NCBI GenBank assembly: GCA_963682175.1
Contig: OY821779.1
Span: 446,501-510,500, forward strand
Source of the DNA: Triglochin maritima
Lineage: Eukaryota; Streptophyta; Magnoliopsida; Alismatales; Juncaginaceae
DNA: 64,000 nucleotides
Direction: 5' to 3'
Every line of letters starts with the position of its first letter. The first letter of the stretch is position 1. Shown in pieces: positions 12,837-23,000 of the stretch. The notes under the pieces were generated by a model, which was given only the letters and a program-made list of their open reading frames with translations, was not told where the DNA came from and made no database searches. The position numbers were made by a program, and so were the translations under genes.

Positions 12837-14912
12837 CTAATTCCATTGGACACATTGATCTAATGTCCAACTGGGAACCGTATCATATCCTCCACCACCA
12901 TCAGAGTCGTCAGAGTTGTTCTCATTCGGATTGTCGACGTAGACATCATCTTCTTCAGTTTCTTCATCGTCGGTTTGGACATATTGCTCGTCGATGTCCA
13001 TCGGTGGTTGAGAACTCGATGCACCTGGATCTCTAGAACTGATGTGAACGATGGCATCATCCATGCCACGACCTAATAATGGCGCGTCAGATGCAGTAGA
13101 ACACCGCGGGTCAGATGCAGTGGACATGGATCGAGCAAAGCGTCTCCGTGAAGAAGAATGTCCCAAAGCTGCTTCCTCGACATCGGCCCATGTAAGCTCC
13201 TCTCCAGCGAAGACCGGATCTTCAGTTTCTACCAACCACGGATGCTCGTCGAAGAGATCGTACTCCACACTGATGGGGTCATAAAATCCAGGCTTCTCCA
13301 TCCTTTGCTGAAACCTTTGCCTTAACTTTTGGTTGTAGTTCACATACACCAAGTCATTCATCTTCTTCACAGCCAACCTGTTCCTTCTCGTTGAGTGCAA
13401 CTGCTCGAACACACTCCAATTCCGCTCACAACCTGATGCCGAACATGTCAATCCCAACACCCTCACGGCCAACCTCTGTAATGCAGTCTCTCCCATGTCT
13501 GCGCCATACGATTGCCACCAATCTATAGGTCTTCTTTCCGACCTTTGTCTGACGACCATATCCCTCGAGAATATTCCGAGGGAGTTCTTGTAACGATCAA
13601 GTAAACCGCAAATCTTGTCTTGTTCTGCAGGAGTGGGGACGAGCCGCTCTACGACATCCATGAATCCAGGCATATGCTCATTGAAAGCTATATTTCGATC
13701 CTGAGGTGGGACGGAGAAGAAGGTACCAGGGTTGAGTAAGAAACCAGCAGAATGTAGCGGTGATGACATCATCTTCCCTGGACCCCACCTGGTGTCGATG
13801 AGGTCGATGACTTGCTTGTACAACCTCGGGTTTCCGTCAAAGTTCCTCATGATTTGTTCTTTGGCTTTCTCCATTGCGTCACACAGATATCCCATCGCTG
13901 GTTTCTCATCGCCGTCAACAAGTCTAAGAACCTGAACCATAGGTTGTGAGGCCTTCAGTGCCTTTACGACGTTGGTCCAGAAACCACTTTGTAGAATGGT
14001 CTCGGCAACTTCAGTAGAGATCTCCTTCTTTTTCTTGTTCTTTATCCAACTTGCATTAGGATCGTTGTACCCCGGGGAAACAACAAAGGCTCGGAGTTTG
14101 TCTTTCTTCAGAAATAACCTTTGCAAACTCAGAAATGCGGTGGCAAATCTCGTGACAGCAGGGCGTAGCAGGTTCCCTTCAATGGCAATTCGCATCCTCT
14201 TCAACAACATGGCAGAGCTGTTGAAATGTTTGATGATCTTCCGAGCTAAAGCAATAGTCTTCAAAAACAACTTGCCAATATCCTCCAAGATGAGATCGAT
14301 GCAATGCGCTGCACAGGGAGTCCAAAACAATCTCCTTCTTTTTTGTTGCAACATCCTACCGGCAAGTACGTACGCGGCGGCGTTGTCGGTGACCACCTGA
14401 ACAACGTGTTCTTCGCCAATCTCGCCAACTACCTTGTCCATCAGCTTGTACAGGTAGTCTGCGGTGTGAGAGTGACCGGAAGCATCTACAGACCTCATGA
14501 ACATGGTACCTGTCGGACAATTTACTAGAAAATTGATTATACTCCTACCGGACCTATCAGTCCACCCATCTGTCATCAACGTGCACCCGTATGTTGCCCA
14601 ATCTTGTCTGTACGATTCTAGTATACCTCTAGTGTAGTCAATTTCTTGTTTAAGGCACGAGTCACTAACTTCATGATACGTAATGTGTGTCATCACTAAC
14701 TTCATGATACCGGGTGTGTGTGCAAGATGTTGTTTGTGACGGGCTATACCACCTCTAGTTTCCTTACCACATAACTCACAGACAATACAATTTTTATCAT
14801 TAGCGCTAATGTAATGGGCAGTATTCCAACCGGGGTCATTTGTACGGGTAGGTCTTAGGTCATCGTAACTCTCGTGATGCATAGGTAGACTAGTGCCGGG
14901 TACGTAAGCCAT
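12837..14912 (-). CDS. hAT transposase, internally deleted (691 aa)
   Basis: Starts at ATG 14912 and ends at 12837. The N-terminal BED-type zinc finger (CELCGKETRGGIARHKQHLAH) and the DUF659/catalytic and C-terminal hAT dimerisation regions match copy B. Compared with copy B, residues from about 69 to 216 are replaced by about nine codons of filler that stay in frame. The deletion therefore removes the linker between the zinc finger and the catalytic core but keeps the TDGWTD and VTDNAAAY aspartates and the SGCERNWS glutamate. It may still be translated. Whether it is active, inactive or dominant-negative cannot be read from sequence. Confidence 0.88.
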   Translation of the reverse strand: MAYVPGTSLPMHHESYDDLRPTRTNDPGWNTAHYISANDKNCIVCELCGKETRGGIARHKQHLAHTPGIMKLVMTHITYHEVSDSCLKQEIDYTRGILESYRQDWATYGCTLMTDGWTDRSGRSIINFLVNCPTGTMFMRSVDASGHSHTADYLYKLMDKVVGEIGEEHVVQVVTDNAAAYVLAGRMLQQKRRRLFWTPCAAHCIDLILEDIGKLFLKTIALARKIIKHFNSSAMLLKRMRIAIEGNLLRPAVTRFATAFLSLQRLFLKKDKLRAFVVSPGYNDPNASWIKNKKKKEISTEVAETILQSGFWTNVVKALKASQPMVQVLRLVDGDEKPAMGYLCDAMEKAKEQIMRNFDGNPRLYKQVIDLIDTRWGPGKMMSSPLHSAGFLLNPGTFFSVPPQDRNIAFNEHMPGFMDVVERLVPTPAEQDKICGLLDRYKNSLGIFSRDMVVRQRSERRPIDWWQSYGADMGETALQRLAVRVLGLTCSASGCERNWSVFEQLHSTRRNRLAVKKMNDLVYVNYNQKLRQRFQQRMEKPGFYDPISVEYDLFDEHPWLVETEDPVFAGEELTWADVEEAALGHSSSRRRFARSMSTASDPRCSTASDAPLLGRGMDDAIVHISSRDPGASSSQPPMDIDEQYVQTDDEETEEDDVYVDNPNENNSDDSDGGGGYDTVPSWTLDQCVQWN
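14662..14710. repeat. 18-bp direct repeat at the internal-deletion junction of hAT copy A
   Basis: TCACTAACTTCATGATAC occurs at 14662-14679 and again at 14693-14710, with 13 bases between. Only one copy exists at the matching place in copy B. The second copy plus the spacer is filler at the deletion breakpoint, typical of interrupted gap repair after transposon excision. Confidence 0.85.
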
Positions 14913-15460
14913 ATCTTAAAACTAGACTAATATAAAATTTAGACTAATATGAAAATAAAATACTAATTAATTTAATTCTAAAGAGAAGTTAGAAAGAGTG
15001 CACTTGATTTTGACGGTTGAAGAATGAAGAAACGGATCGGAGACTTCACTTTCCAACTTCAAAACTAAGCACCAGACCGGAGACTTAATCGCAAAACTTG
15101 ATGATTAGGAAGGTTGATGATGAGAATAGGATTATGAAGAAGAAGAGAATGAGAGATGTGTGAAAAATGAAGAGGTTTGGAGGGGTTTATATAGGATTTG
15201 GGGCTAGTGGCAAAGTTGTAATTTTTGAAAAAAAAAATAATAAAAAAATTAAAAGGAGAGAGCCGTTGGAGAGCCTCCAACGGCTCTCGCCTAGGCGATC
15301 GCCTAGGCGAAATGATCGCCTAGGCGATCGCCTATTTCGCCCAGCTCTGCTGGGCGAAAGGCGGTGGTCGCCCAGGCGACCACCGCCACCGGCGACCACC
15401 GCCACCGGCGACCGCCTAGGCGACCGCCTAACGCCTAGGCGGTCGCCTACGTAAACATTG

Positions 15461-15468
15461 GTGCAACC
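15461..15468. repeat. 8-bp target duplication, hAT copy A, right
   Basis: GTGCAACC, identical to 12447-12454. Confidence 0.9.
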
Positions 15469-15571
15469 AACAAATATATTTTCTAATATAGTTTATACTG
15501 TTATTTAATCACGAATAATCTCTTATCTTGCATCACACAATATCTTATGGAAAGTTGACATTCCATAATCT

Positions 15572-15579
15572 GTGAGAAC
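15572..15579. repeat. 8-bp target duplication, hAT copy B, left
   Basis: GTGAGAAC, repeated exactly at 18978-18985. It differs from the duplication of copy A, so the two elements inserted independently, about 100 bases apart. Confidence 0.9.
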
Positions 15580-15818
15580 CAATGTTTACGTAGGCGACCG
15601 CCTAGGCGTTAGGCGGTCGCCGGTGGCGGTGGTCGCCTGGGCGACCACCGCCTTTCGCCCAGCAGAGCTGGGCGAAATAGGCGATCGCCTAGGCGATCAT
15701 TTCGCCTAGGCGATCGCCTAGGCGAGAGCCGTTGGAGGCTCTCCAACGGCTCTCTCCTTTTAATTTTTTTATTATTTTTTTTTTCAAAAATTACAACTTT
15801 GCCACTAGCCCCAAATCC

Positions 15819-15826
15819 TATATAAA
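15819..15826 (+). promoter_or_regulatory. TATA box of hAT copy B transposase
   Basis: TATATAAA inside the element, about 280 bases before the transposase ATG and just after the palindromic subterminal region. The same site exists in mirror image in copy A. Confidence 0.65.
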
Positions 15827-16099
15827 CCCCTCCAAACCTCTTCATTTTTCACACATCTCTCATTCTCTTCTTCTTCATAATCCTATTCTCATCATCAACC
15901 TTCCTAATCATCAAGTTTTGCGATTAAGTCTCCGGTCTGGTGCTTAGTTTTGAAGTTGGAAAGTGAAGTCTCCGATCCGTTTCTTCATTCTTCAACCGTC
16001 AAAATCAAGTGCACTCTTTCTAACTTCTCTTTAGAATTAAATTAATTAGTATTTTATTTTCATATTAGTCTAAATTTTATATTAGTCTAGTTTTAAGAT

Positions 16100-18595
16100 A
16101 TGGCTTACGTACCCGGCACTAGTCTACCTATGCATCACGAGAGTTACGATGACCTAAGACCTACCCGTACAAATGACCCCGGTTGGAATACTGCCCATTA
16201 CATTAGCGCTAATGATAAAAATTGTATTGTCTGTGAGTTATGTGGTAAGGAAACTAGAGGTGGTATAGCCCGTCACAAACAACATCTTGCACACACACCC
16301 GGTAGCAATGCTAGACCTTGTGATAAAGTTCCTGACTCTATTAAACAAGACATAACTGCATACATGATTAGAAACAGTAGGACATTACAAAACGAAAATG
16401 TATGTCTTGATGATTATGTAGACCGAGAAAACATAGAATTTGATCTAGAAACCGGGTCGGGTTCCGGTTCTGCTCCGACCCCAACCTCCCGTTCTCGCCC
16501 CGTTCCTGGTCGAAAGAGACAAAAACAACGTTTGTGGGCACCATTTTGCGGACGTGGGAAGGACGTGGTTTCCGGCCCCCAACAAACAACCATCGAAAGA
16601 ACCTTTAGAAAAGAAGATAGGAAAACAATTAATCAAAAATGGGCTAGGTTTTTCTATAGATGTGGTATATCATTCAACACTGTAAGGACGCCTGAGTGGA
16701 AGGAAGCAATATCCGCTACTAGTACTTACGGACCCGGACTTAAACCCATGACGTATCATGAAGTTAGTGACTCGTGCCTTAAACAAGAAATTGACTACAC
16801 TAGAGGTATACTAGAATCGTACAGACAAGATTGGGCAACATACGGGTGCACGTTGATGACAGATGGGTGGACTGATAGGTCCGGTAGGAGTATAATCAAT
16901 TTTCTAGTAAATTGTCCGACAGGTACCATGTTCATGAGGTCTGTAGATGCTTCCGGTCACTCTCACACCGCAGACTACCTGTACAAGCTGATGGACAAGG
17001 TAGTTGGCGAGATTGGCGAAGAACACGTTGTTCAGGTGGTCACCGACAACGCCGCCGCGTACGTACTTGCCGGTAGGATGTTGCAACAAAAAAGAAGGAG
17101 ATTGTTTTGGACTCCCTGTGCAGCGCATTGCATCGATCTCATCTTGGAGGATATTGGCAAGTTGTTTTTGAAGACTATTGCTTTAGCTCGGAAGATCATC
17201 AAACATTTCAACAGCTCTGCCATGTTGTTGAAGAGGATGCGAATTGCCATTGAAGGGAACCTGCTACGCCCTGCTGTCACGAGATTTGCCACCGCATTTC
17301 TGAGTTTGCAAAGGTTATTTCTGAAGAAAGACAAACTCCGAGCCTTTGTTGTTTCCCCGGGGTACAACGATCCTAATGCAAGTTGGATAAAGAACAAGAA
17401 AAAGAAGGAGATCTCTACTGAAGTTGCCGAGACCATTCTACAAAGTGGTTTCTGGACCAACGTCGTAAAGGCACTGAAGGCCTCACAACCTATGGTTCAG
17501 GTTCTTAGACTTGTTGACGGCGATGAGAAACCAGCGATGGGATATCTGTGTGACGCAATGGAGAAAGCCAAAGAACAAATCATGAGGAACTTTGACGGAA
17601 ACCCGAGGTTGTACAAGCAAGTCATCGACCTCATCGACACCAGGTGGGGTCCAGGGAAGATGATGTCATCACCGCTACATTCTGCTGGTTTCTTACTCAA
17701 CCCTGGTACCTTCTTCTCCGTCCCACCTCAGGATCGAAATATAGCTTTCAATGAGCATATGCCTGGATTCATGGATGTCGTAGAGCGGCTCGTCCCCACT
17801 CCTGCAGAACAAGACAAGATTTGCGGTTTACTTGATCGTTACAAGAACTCCCTCGGAATATTCTCGAGGGATATGGTCGTCAGACAAAGGTCGGAAAGAA
17901 GACCTATAGATTGGTGGCAATCGTATGGCGCAGACATGGGAGAGACTGCATTACAGAGGTTGGCCGTGAGGGTGTTGGGATTGACATGTTCGGCATCAGG
18001 TTGTGAGCGGAATTGGAGTGTGTTCGAGCAGTTGCACTCAACGAGAAGGAACAGGTTGGCTGTGAAGAAGATGAATGACTTGGTGTATGTGAACTACAAC
18101 CAAAAGTTAAGGCAAAGGTTTCAGCAAAGGATGGAGAAGCCTGGATTTTATGACCCCATCAGTGTGGAGTACGATCTCTTCGACGAGCATCCGTGGTTGG
18201 TAGAAACTGAAGATCCGGTCTTCGCTGGAGAGGAGCTTACATGGGCCGATGTCGAGGAAGCAGCTTTGGGACATTCTTCTTCACGGAGACGCTTTGCTCG
18301 ATCCATGTCCACTGCATCTGACCCGCGGTGTTCTACTGCATCTGACGCGCCATTATTAGGTCGTGGCATGGATGATGCCATCGTTCACATCAGTTCTAGA
18401 GATCCAGGTGCATCGAGTTCTCAACCACCGATGGACATCGACGAGCAATATGTCCAAACCGACGATGAAGAAACTGAAGAAGATGATGTCTACGTCGACA
18501 ATCCGAATGAGAACAACTCTGACGACTCTGATGGTGGTGGAGGATATGATACGGTTCCCAGTTGGACATTAGATCAATGTGTCCAATGGAATTAG
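16100..18595 (+). CDS. hAT transposase, full length (831 aa)
   Basis: An intact single-exon frame. A BED-type zinc finger lies near residues 42-65 (CELCGKETRGGIARHKQHLAH) and would bind the element ends. A low-complexity Ser/Pro linker follows. The DUF659/RNase H-like core follows, with the likely catalytic aspartates D255 in LMTDGWTD and D316 in VTDNAAAY, and a C-terminal hAT dimerisation region with the glutamate E636 in SGCERNWSVF followed by RRNRL. The tail is acidic. All three DDE residues expected for hAT enzymes are present. The product would cut and paste copies A and B and short relatives. A 17-residue finger-linked segment precedes the deletion seen in copy A. Confidence 0.95.
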   Translation: MAYVPGTSLPMHHESYDDLRPTRTNDPGWNTAHYISANDKNCIVCELCGKETRGGIARHKQHLAHTPGSNARPCDKVPDSIKQDITAYMIRNSRTLQNENVCLDDYVDRENIEFDLETGSGSGSAPTPTSRSRPVPGRKRQKQRLWAPFCGRGKDVVSGPQQTTIERTFRKEDRKTINQKWARFFYRCGISFNTVRTPEWKEAISATSTYGPGLKPMTYHEVSDSCLKQEIDYTRGILESYRQDWATYGCTLMTDGWTDRSGRSIINFLVNCPTGTMFMRSVDASGHSHTADYLYKLMDKVVGEIGEEHVVQVVTDNAAAYVLAGRMLQQKRRRLFWTPCAAHCIDLILEDIGKLFLKTIALARKIIKHFNSSAMLLKRMRIAIEGNLLRPAVTRFATAFLSLQRLFLKKDKLRAFVVSPGYNDPNASWIKNKKKKEISTEVAETILQSGFWTNVVKALKASQPMVQVLRLVDGDEKPAMGYLCDAMEKAKEQIMRNFDGNPRLYKQVIDLIDTRWGPGKMMSSPLHSAGFLLNPGTFFSVPPQDRNIAFNEHMPGFMDVVERLVPTPAEQDKICGLLDRYKNSLGIFSRDMVVRQRSERRPIDWWQSYGADMGETALQRLAVRVLGLTCSASGCERNWSVFEQLHSTRRNRLAVKKMNDLVYVNYNQKLRQRFQQRMEKPGFYDPISVEYDLFDEHPWLVETEDPVFAGEELTWADVEEAALGHSSSRRRFARSMSTASDPRCSTASDAPLLGRGMDDAIVHISSRDPGASSSQPPMDIDEQYVQTDDEETEEDDVYVDNPNENNSDDSDGGGGYDTVPSWTLDQCVQWN

Positions 18596-18675
18596 TTAGT
18601 TAACTTGTTATTCTAATTTCTCTCTTATCTGCTATTGTATGAACTCTGAGTTACTTTGTAATCGTACTACTGAGC

Positions 18676-18681
18676 AATAAA
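18676..18681 (+). terminator. Polyadenylation signal of hAT copy B
   Basis: AATAAA about 80 bases after the transposase stop codon, followed by GT-rich sequence. Confidence 0.55.
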
Positions 18682-18977
18682 TTGTATACCTAAGTGTTTA
18701 GGTGGGTAGAGGGGGTGCCTAGTGAGGCCTTGGTCGAGGAACTAGGTGTCTTTTCGAAGCCTAAACATGTATGGTAGTTTTAGAAAATATTTGTGTATTT
18801 TTTTCTATTTTTCCCGATTTTTCCTGATTTTTTTATCTATTTTATGAAAATTAATTGAATTTAAAAAAAAAAAAATTACCGCCCAGCCCTGGGCGGTCGC
18901 ACAACCGCCTAGGCGATCGCCCAGGCGACCGGACGCCGCCGGCCGCCTAGGCTCGCCTAGGCGGTACCTGAACGTTG

Positions 18978-18985
18978 GTGAGAAC
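18978..18985. repeat. 8-bp target duplication, hAT copy B, right
   Basis: GTGAGAAC, identical to 15572-15579. Confidence 0.9.
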
Positions 18986-20072
18986 CACAAACAAGAATTA
19001 GGTGATGTCATCACCAACCAATGGAATGGATCATGGATATGTACAAGAGAACATATCTTTGTTGGGTTCTGTAGAAATATGATGACATCATCCGGCCGGT
19101 AAAGAAAGCTTAAGTGGTGTCCACTTGTCATTCCTCATCAAGTAAAATGACCTTTCGGGTTTAAGAAAATAACACCATTTCCTTTTATGGAACACTTTAA
19201 TAATTTAAGTTGTATAAATAACGTAGCATGAAAAAATAGTGTCTTAATTTTATGTTTGTGGATACACAAGCAGATCATCAATTGGATCTTCAACTTAGGG
19301 TTAATACTAATAAATTCTAGTGAACTTGGATGTGTTTGGAGGTATGAATACCTTTTGAGTCGAATGTTTAGTACTGTGCTTATAGGAACCACAAGTGCAG
19401 TATATATGATAAAACAACGATCATGCAATAAAACAATAGCTGTGATTAGATTAGATAGCTAATTTTTCAAAATGTTGATAAATTCACACACAGAGGGTTA
19501 TTATTATTATTATTATTATTGATGTGATCTTATCAGACCAAGTTGAAAAATGAAGAGCACACGAATATTGTCAGCTATGAGTAATGTCACGAACAATGTA
19601 ACGGTAACACCAACCGATGCATCACAGAATTTCGTAAATAAAATGACTTAACTAATTGCTACTTGCTTCCAAAAAATGAAGATCCAACAAAGCCAGAAGC
19701 AGAGCAATAAAACTGTTTGATTAACAGAATCCGTGCTATGTATTCCCATGACAAGAAATCTAAAATCTCAACGGAAAACATATATTTCCATGAAAATAAG
19801 CCATGATGAGACTCATACCAGAACTAACTAAATTTGCAGGTATACACCTCAATAAGAACTGATTAGGTTGAAACATATATACAATCAAGTGTCCTGAATT
19901 CAAAGAGAATGTCAGGGTTATGGAACCTAATCAGAACATAAAATTTAAGTAAAGGGGGATTAGCAACTTACACAACTTCACCATAAGGAATAGAATACAA
20001 CGTATGACCATTCTTAAAAATTATCATTGTTCTAGTCCTTATGCCCAAGACGCTTTGCTTGAAATAGCTATT
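18986..20072. other. Intergenic and 3' flank of CCDA
   Basis: No gene recognised. A (TTA)n microsatellite lies at about 19498-19520. Confidence 0.55.
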
Positions 20073-23000
20073 TCACATTGCCATCGATCCCATTGTTACG
20101 GGAAATGACCTGTCCAGTATGGTATATATGCCTCCTCCAAGCAAAAGAGCACCACTGCACAAGCATCACATGAACCAAATCATAAAAGTATTGATCTAGT
20201 TTCATTCTACTGTATTTACGAGATCAAACCATACTAATGCATAACCATAGGTCACCTGATCGGATTTATCCAGGATGAATACTTCCGAAAAGAAAGCAAA
20301 TTCTGCACAAATGCAATTTTTCTCCTATAATTAGTACAGCCAATACTGCATGACACCCATGTCTAGAGTTTATTATTGGTCAATTATATTTACCACATTC
20401 ACCATGTTGTCATGTTGAATGATGTAATGTTATCCGTGTTTTACTTAGTTTCTTTATTTACATGCATTATTTGATAGGATAGTAGAGTTAGTGGGTATTA
20501 TGGGTAAGATACGTTGGTTACGAAAATTAGTATAAATATATGTATCTATGTTAGTGAAAGGGAAGGCAAATATTAATCCAATTATAAGTTATCTTTGTTC
20601 ATCTTCTTTTTATCTTTTGCAATTTCTGGAGTTTATTCCTTCATCGAATAAGGGACCTATCATCTTCCCAATCTTCCAATTTTTCTGGAGTTTTGACTCT
20701 TTCTTGAATAAGAGTCGTATCAGGAGGGCACCTGTTTGTTACACTAATGGACCGATTCAGAAAATTTATGCATAACTTGCACAAAATGCCATTATTTCAT
20801 TTCATTATAATGCTTTAAGAGGGATAAAATTTCATGCTGATATGGTTCATCAGTCTTAGATTTAAAAAGTTAAACCTCTGACAAGCCTTGCCTGTTAAGA
20901 ATGCTGAACTTTATGTTCATATTTCCTATGTTAACAACGATGGCGCTTTCAAGGCCCATGGGATTTAATTAAAAACCATTTAAGGGACAGCTTTTTACAA
21001 GTTGTTTCTGCTACTAAAATTTGATTGCATCATAGGCTACTGGTAGTCACTAGTTCATTTACATAATGGTGAATCCAATTGATTTGGAAAGTTGGAAATA
21101 CGTTGTAAATACAAATGTAATTATTATCTGGTTTAATACCTGCAAAGCACCAGCAAAGGAAGCAGCCAATAAAAGGGGAGCAACATAGCCTGTTGTATAC
21201 GTCAAAAGCAAGCTGCCTCCTATTAATGGGTCCTGTTATAGTTAAGCAAATGGTCAGAAAGAATATGGAAGACCGCAGAGGTAAACAATCAACTCGGCAA
21301 TTTTAAAACAATGAAGCTACAAATTTGTGCTTATGCAAATTACTGGGAATAGAATCCCACACTTCCCAAAAGTATACACACGTAGCACTCTGTGAGAGAG
21401 ATTTTTATTCAGTTATTCACTATCTCCAATCTAACCAATATCAATAGACCCTTGGGACTCACTTGAACCTGTATTGTACAATAGTAGGCATGGAAAATGA
21501 TTTCCCTTACACATGCATGACAGATTGACAATGCTAGAAATATAGTCTCATATTTCCCAAAAGTAAAAGAACATAACACACTAAGAAATTTGTGTCCACT
21601 ATTTTCCAACTAAATACTTGATTACTTGAGTAGTTGAGTGTTAAATTGGTGATGAACCAAATTTAGTAATTTGGTCTCAACTATGTTTATGAAAATTATG
21701 TTAGTGCAGGTTTTGTTAAGTTTTAAGATCTGCCCAAGCCATTTAACATTCAACTGCTGATAGTCATAAGGACCCAAAGAAAAGAATTACATATGGGATT
21801 GCTTTCAATAAGTGTTTCATTTGAGGATACTTCTCTTATTAGACAATATGGTAGCCATCTGCGAATTCCAGCTCTAATTAATTTACCACCCTCGGAGCTA
21901 AAAGCACTTTTGCATGAATAACTGAACATGCCAATCTTTTATAGCTTTCACTTGAGTACTGTCAAATACATATGCTTGACTATTAGCACCCTACAGTTTT
22001 ACTAACTAAACGAACAAATACCATTCGAAAGGATAAGTACCTAATTGGTCACATCATCAACATCAACATTACCCTAGTGCCCTAATTGGTTCCATTCTAT
22101 AAAAAAATGTTTCCAATTAACCCAATGAACCTAATTGGTCACAATATAACAAAGTTTAACAGTCTCATTTATAATGTTGCAGCTGAATGCAAGAACAATT
22201 TTATGTATTTTTTACCATGAGGATTATACTACTGCATAGAATATGTGGATGCCAATAGATGTTGTACCTTTGATGTTGCCACATATGCAAGAAGAGTTGC
22301 AAGCACAGGTGTGCTACAAGGTGATGCAGCTAATGCAAATGTAAGACCAGCGAGGTAAGCTTGTACGCCTAATTTTATTTTGAAGTAAGTAAGAATAATC
22401 TCCAAAGACAATACCAATGGTCATGGGTTGTAAAACTAGAAAGCTAATGCTTACAAACTCAAACATATGAACCACATACTAGAAGGGAATTTTGCTGCCG
22501 CTTCACGAGCATCGAAGTTGTCAAAAAACGAAGGAAGTTGTAGCTCAATGATCTGGTGTAGGAGTAGATCAAGGTTGGTTAAAAGAAATGCTATCAAAGA
22601 AGTATGGTCATACTATTTCGGACATCTTTAGCATTTACAGATCGATTATTAATTTAGCAACTAGATATATCCTCTATGAATTGAAAGTAAATATTGTCTT
22701 TGTCAAGTTTTGGCCTAACAAACTTATGGATGGGCAACGACACTACACCAACCCAGTGTTTGAAGGAAACGGAAGAGTCCGGTATGACAAATTTTGCAAT
22801 AGTAATTAACAAATGCCACTATTGATTTCACTGCAATGCTCATACCTCATTAATGGAAGGGTATTTTGCTAAATTCATCAACAGCTAACGTCATTGTTAT
22901 TACTTATCAGCTTTTATGTGAAAAAGATACCGGTAAAGTATATATTCGACTGACAATGTATAGATACAGGTTATAAGTTCAGTTATATGCAATATCCGGA

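Larger units (their letters stand above)
12455..15460 (-). mobile_element. hAT transposon copy A, internally deleted
   Basis: A 3,006-bp element in reverse orientation. Its ends are CAACGTTCAGG on the left and, read inward on the minus strand, CAATGTTTACG on the right, an imperfect terminal inverted repeat (CAAYGTT). It is bracketed by an exact 8-bp duplication. The subterminal regions are packed with CGCCTAGGCG palindromes. The element is near-identical to copy B (15580-18977) but lacks a net 420 bp of transposase coding sequence. One subterminal GCGACCACCGCCACCG unit is repeated once more here than in copy B. Intact ends and duplication indicate a recent insertion. It probably depends on transposase supplied by copy B or a relative. 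Confidence 0.93.
15580..18977 (+). mobile_element. hAT transposon copy B, full length, potentially autonomous
   Basis: A 3,398-bp element with ends CAATGTTTACG and, read inward, CAACGTTCAGG, flanked by an exact 8-bp duplication. The left 180 bases form a chain of near-perfect palindromes (for example GGTCGCCTGGGCGACC and GAGAGCCGTTGG...CCAACGGCTCTC). The right end has the same motif family from about 18879 to 18965. It encodes one uninterrupted 831-residue transposase with its own TATA box and polyadenylation signal. Complete ends, duplication and coding frame together make it a candidate active element. Confidence 0.94.

Noticed and set aside
13051..14528. Plus-strand open frames inside hAT copy A, and their mirror frames in copy B
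   Set aside because: They are shadows of the transposase frame on the other strand and have no independent motifs.
12447..18985. A single long palindromic transposon or segmental inverted duplication
   Set aside because: Each copy has its own complete ends and a different exact 8-bp duplication, which shows two insertions.
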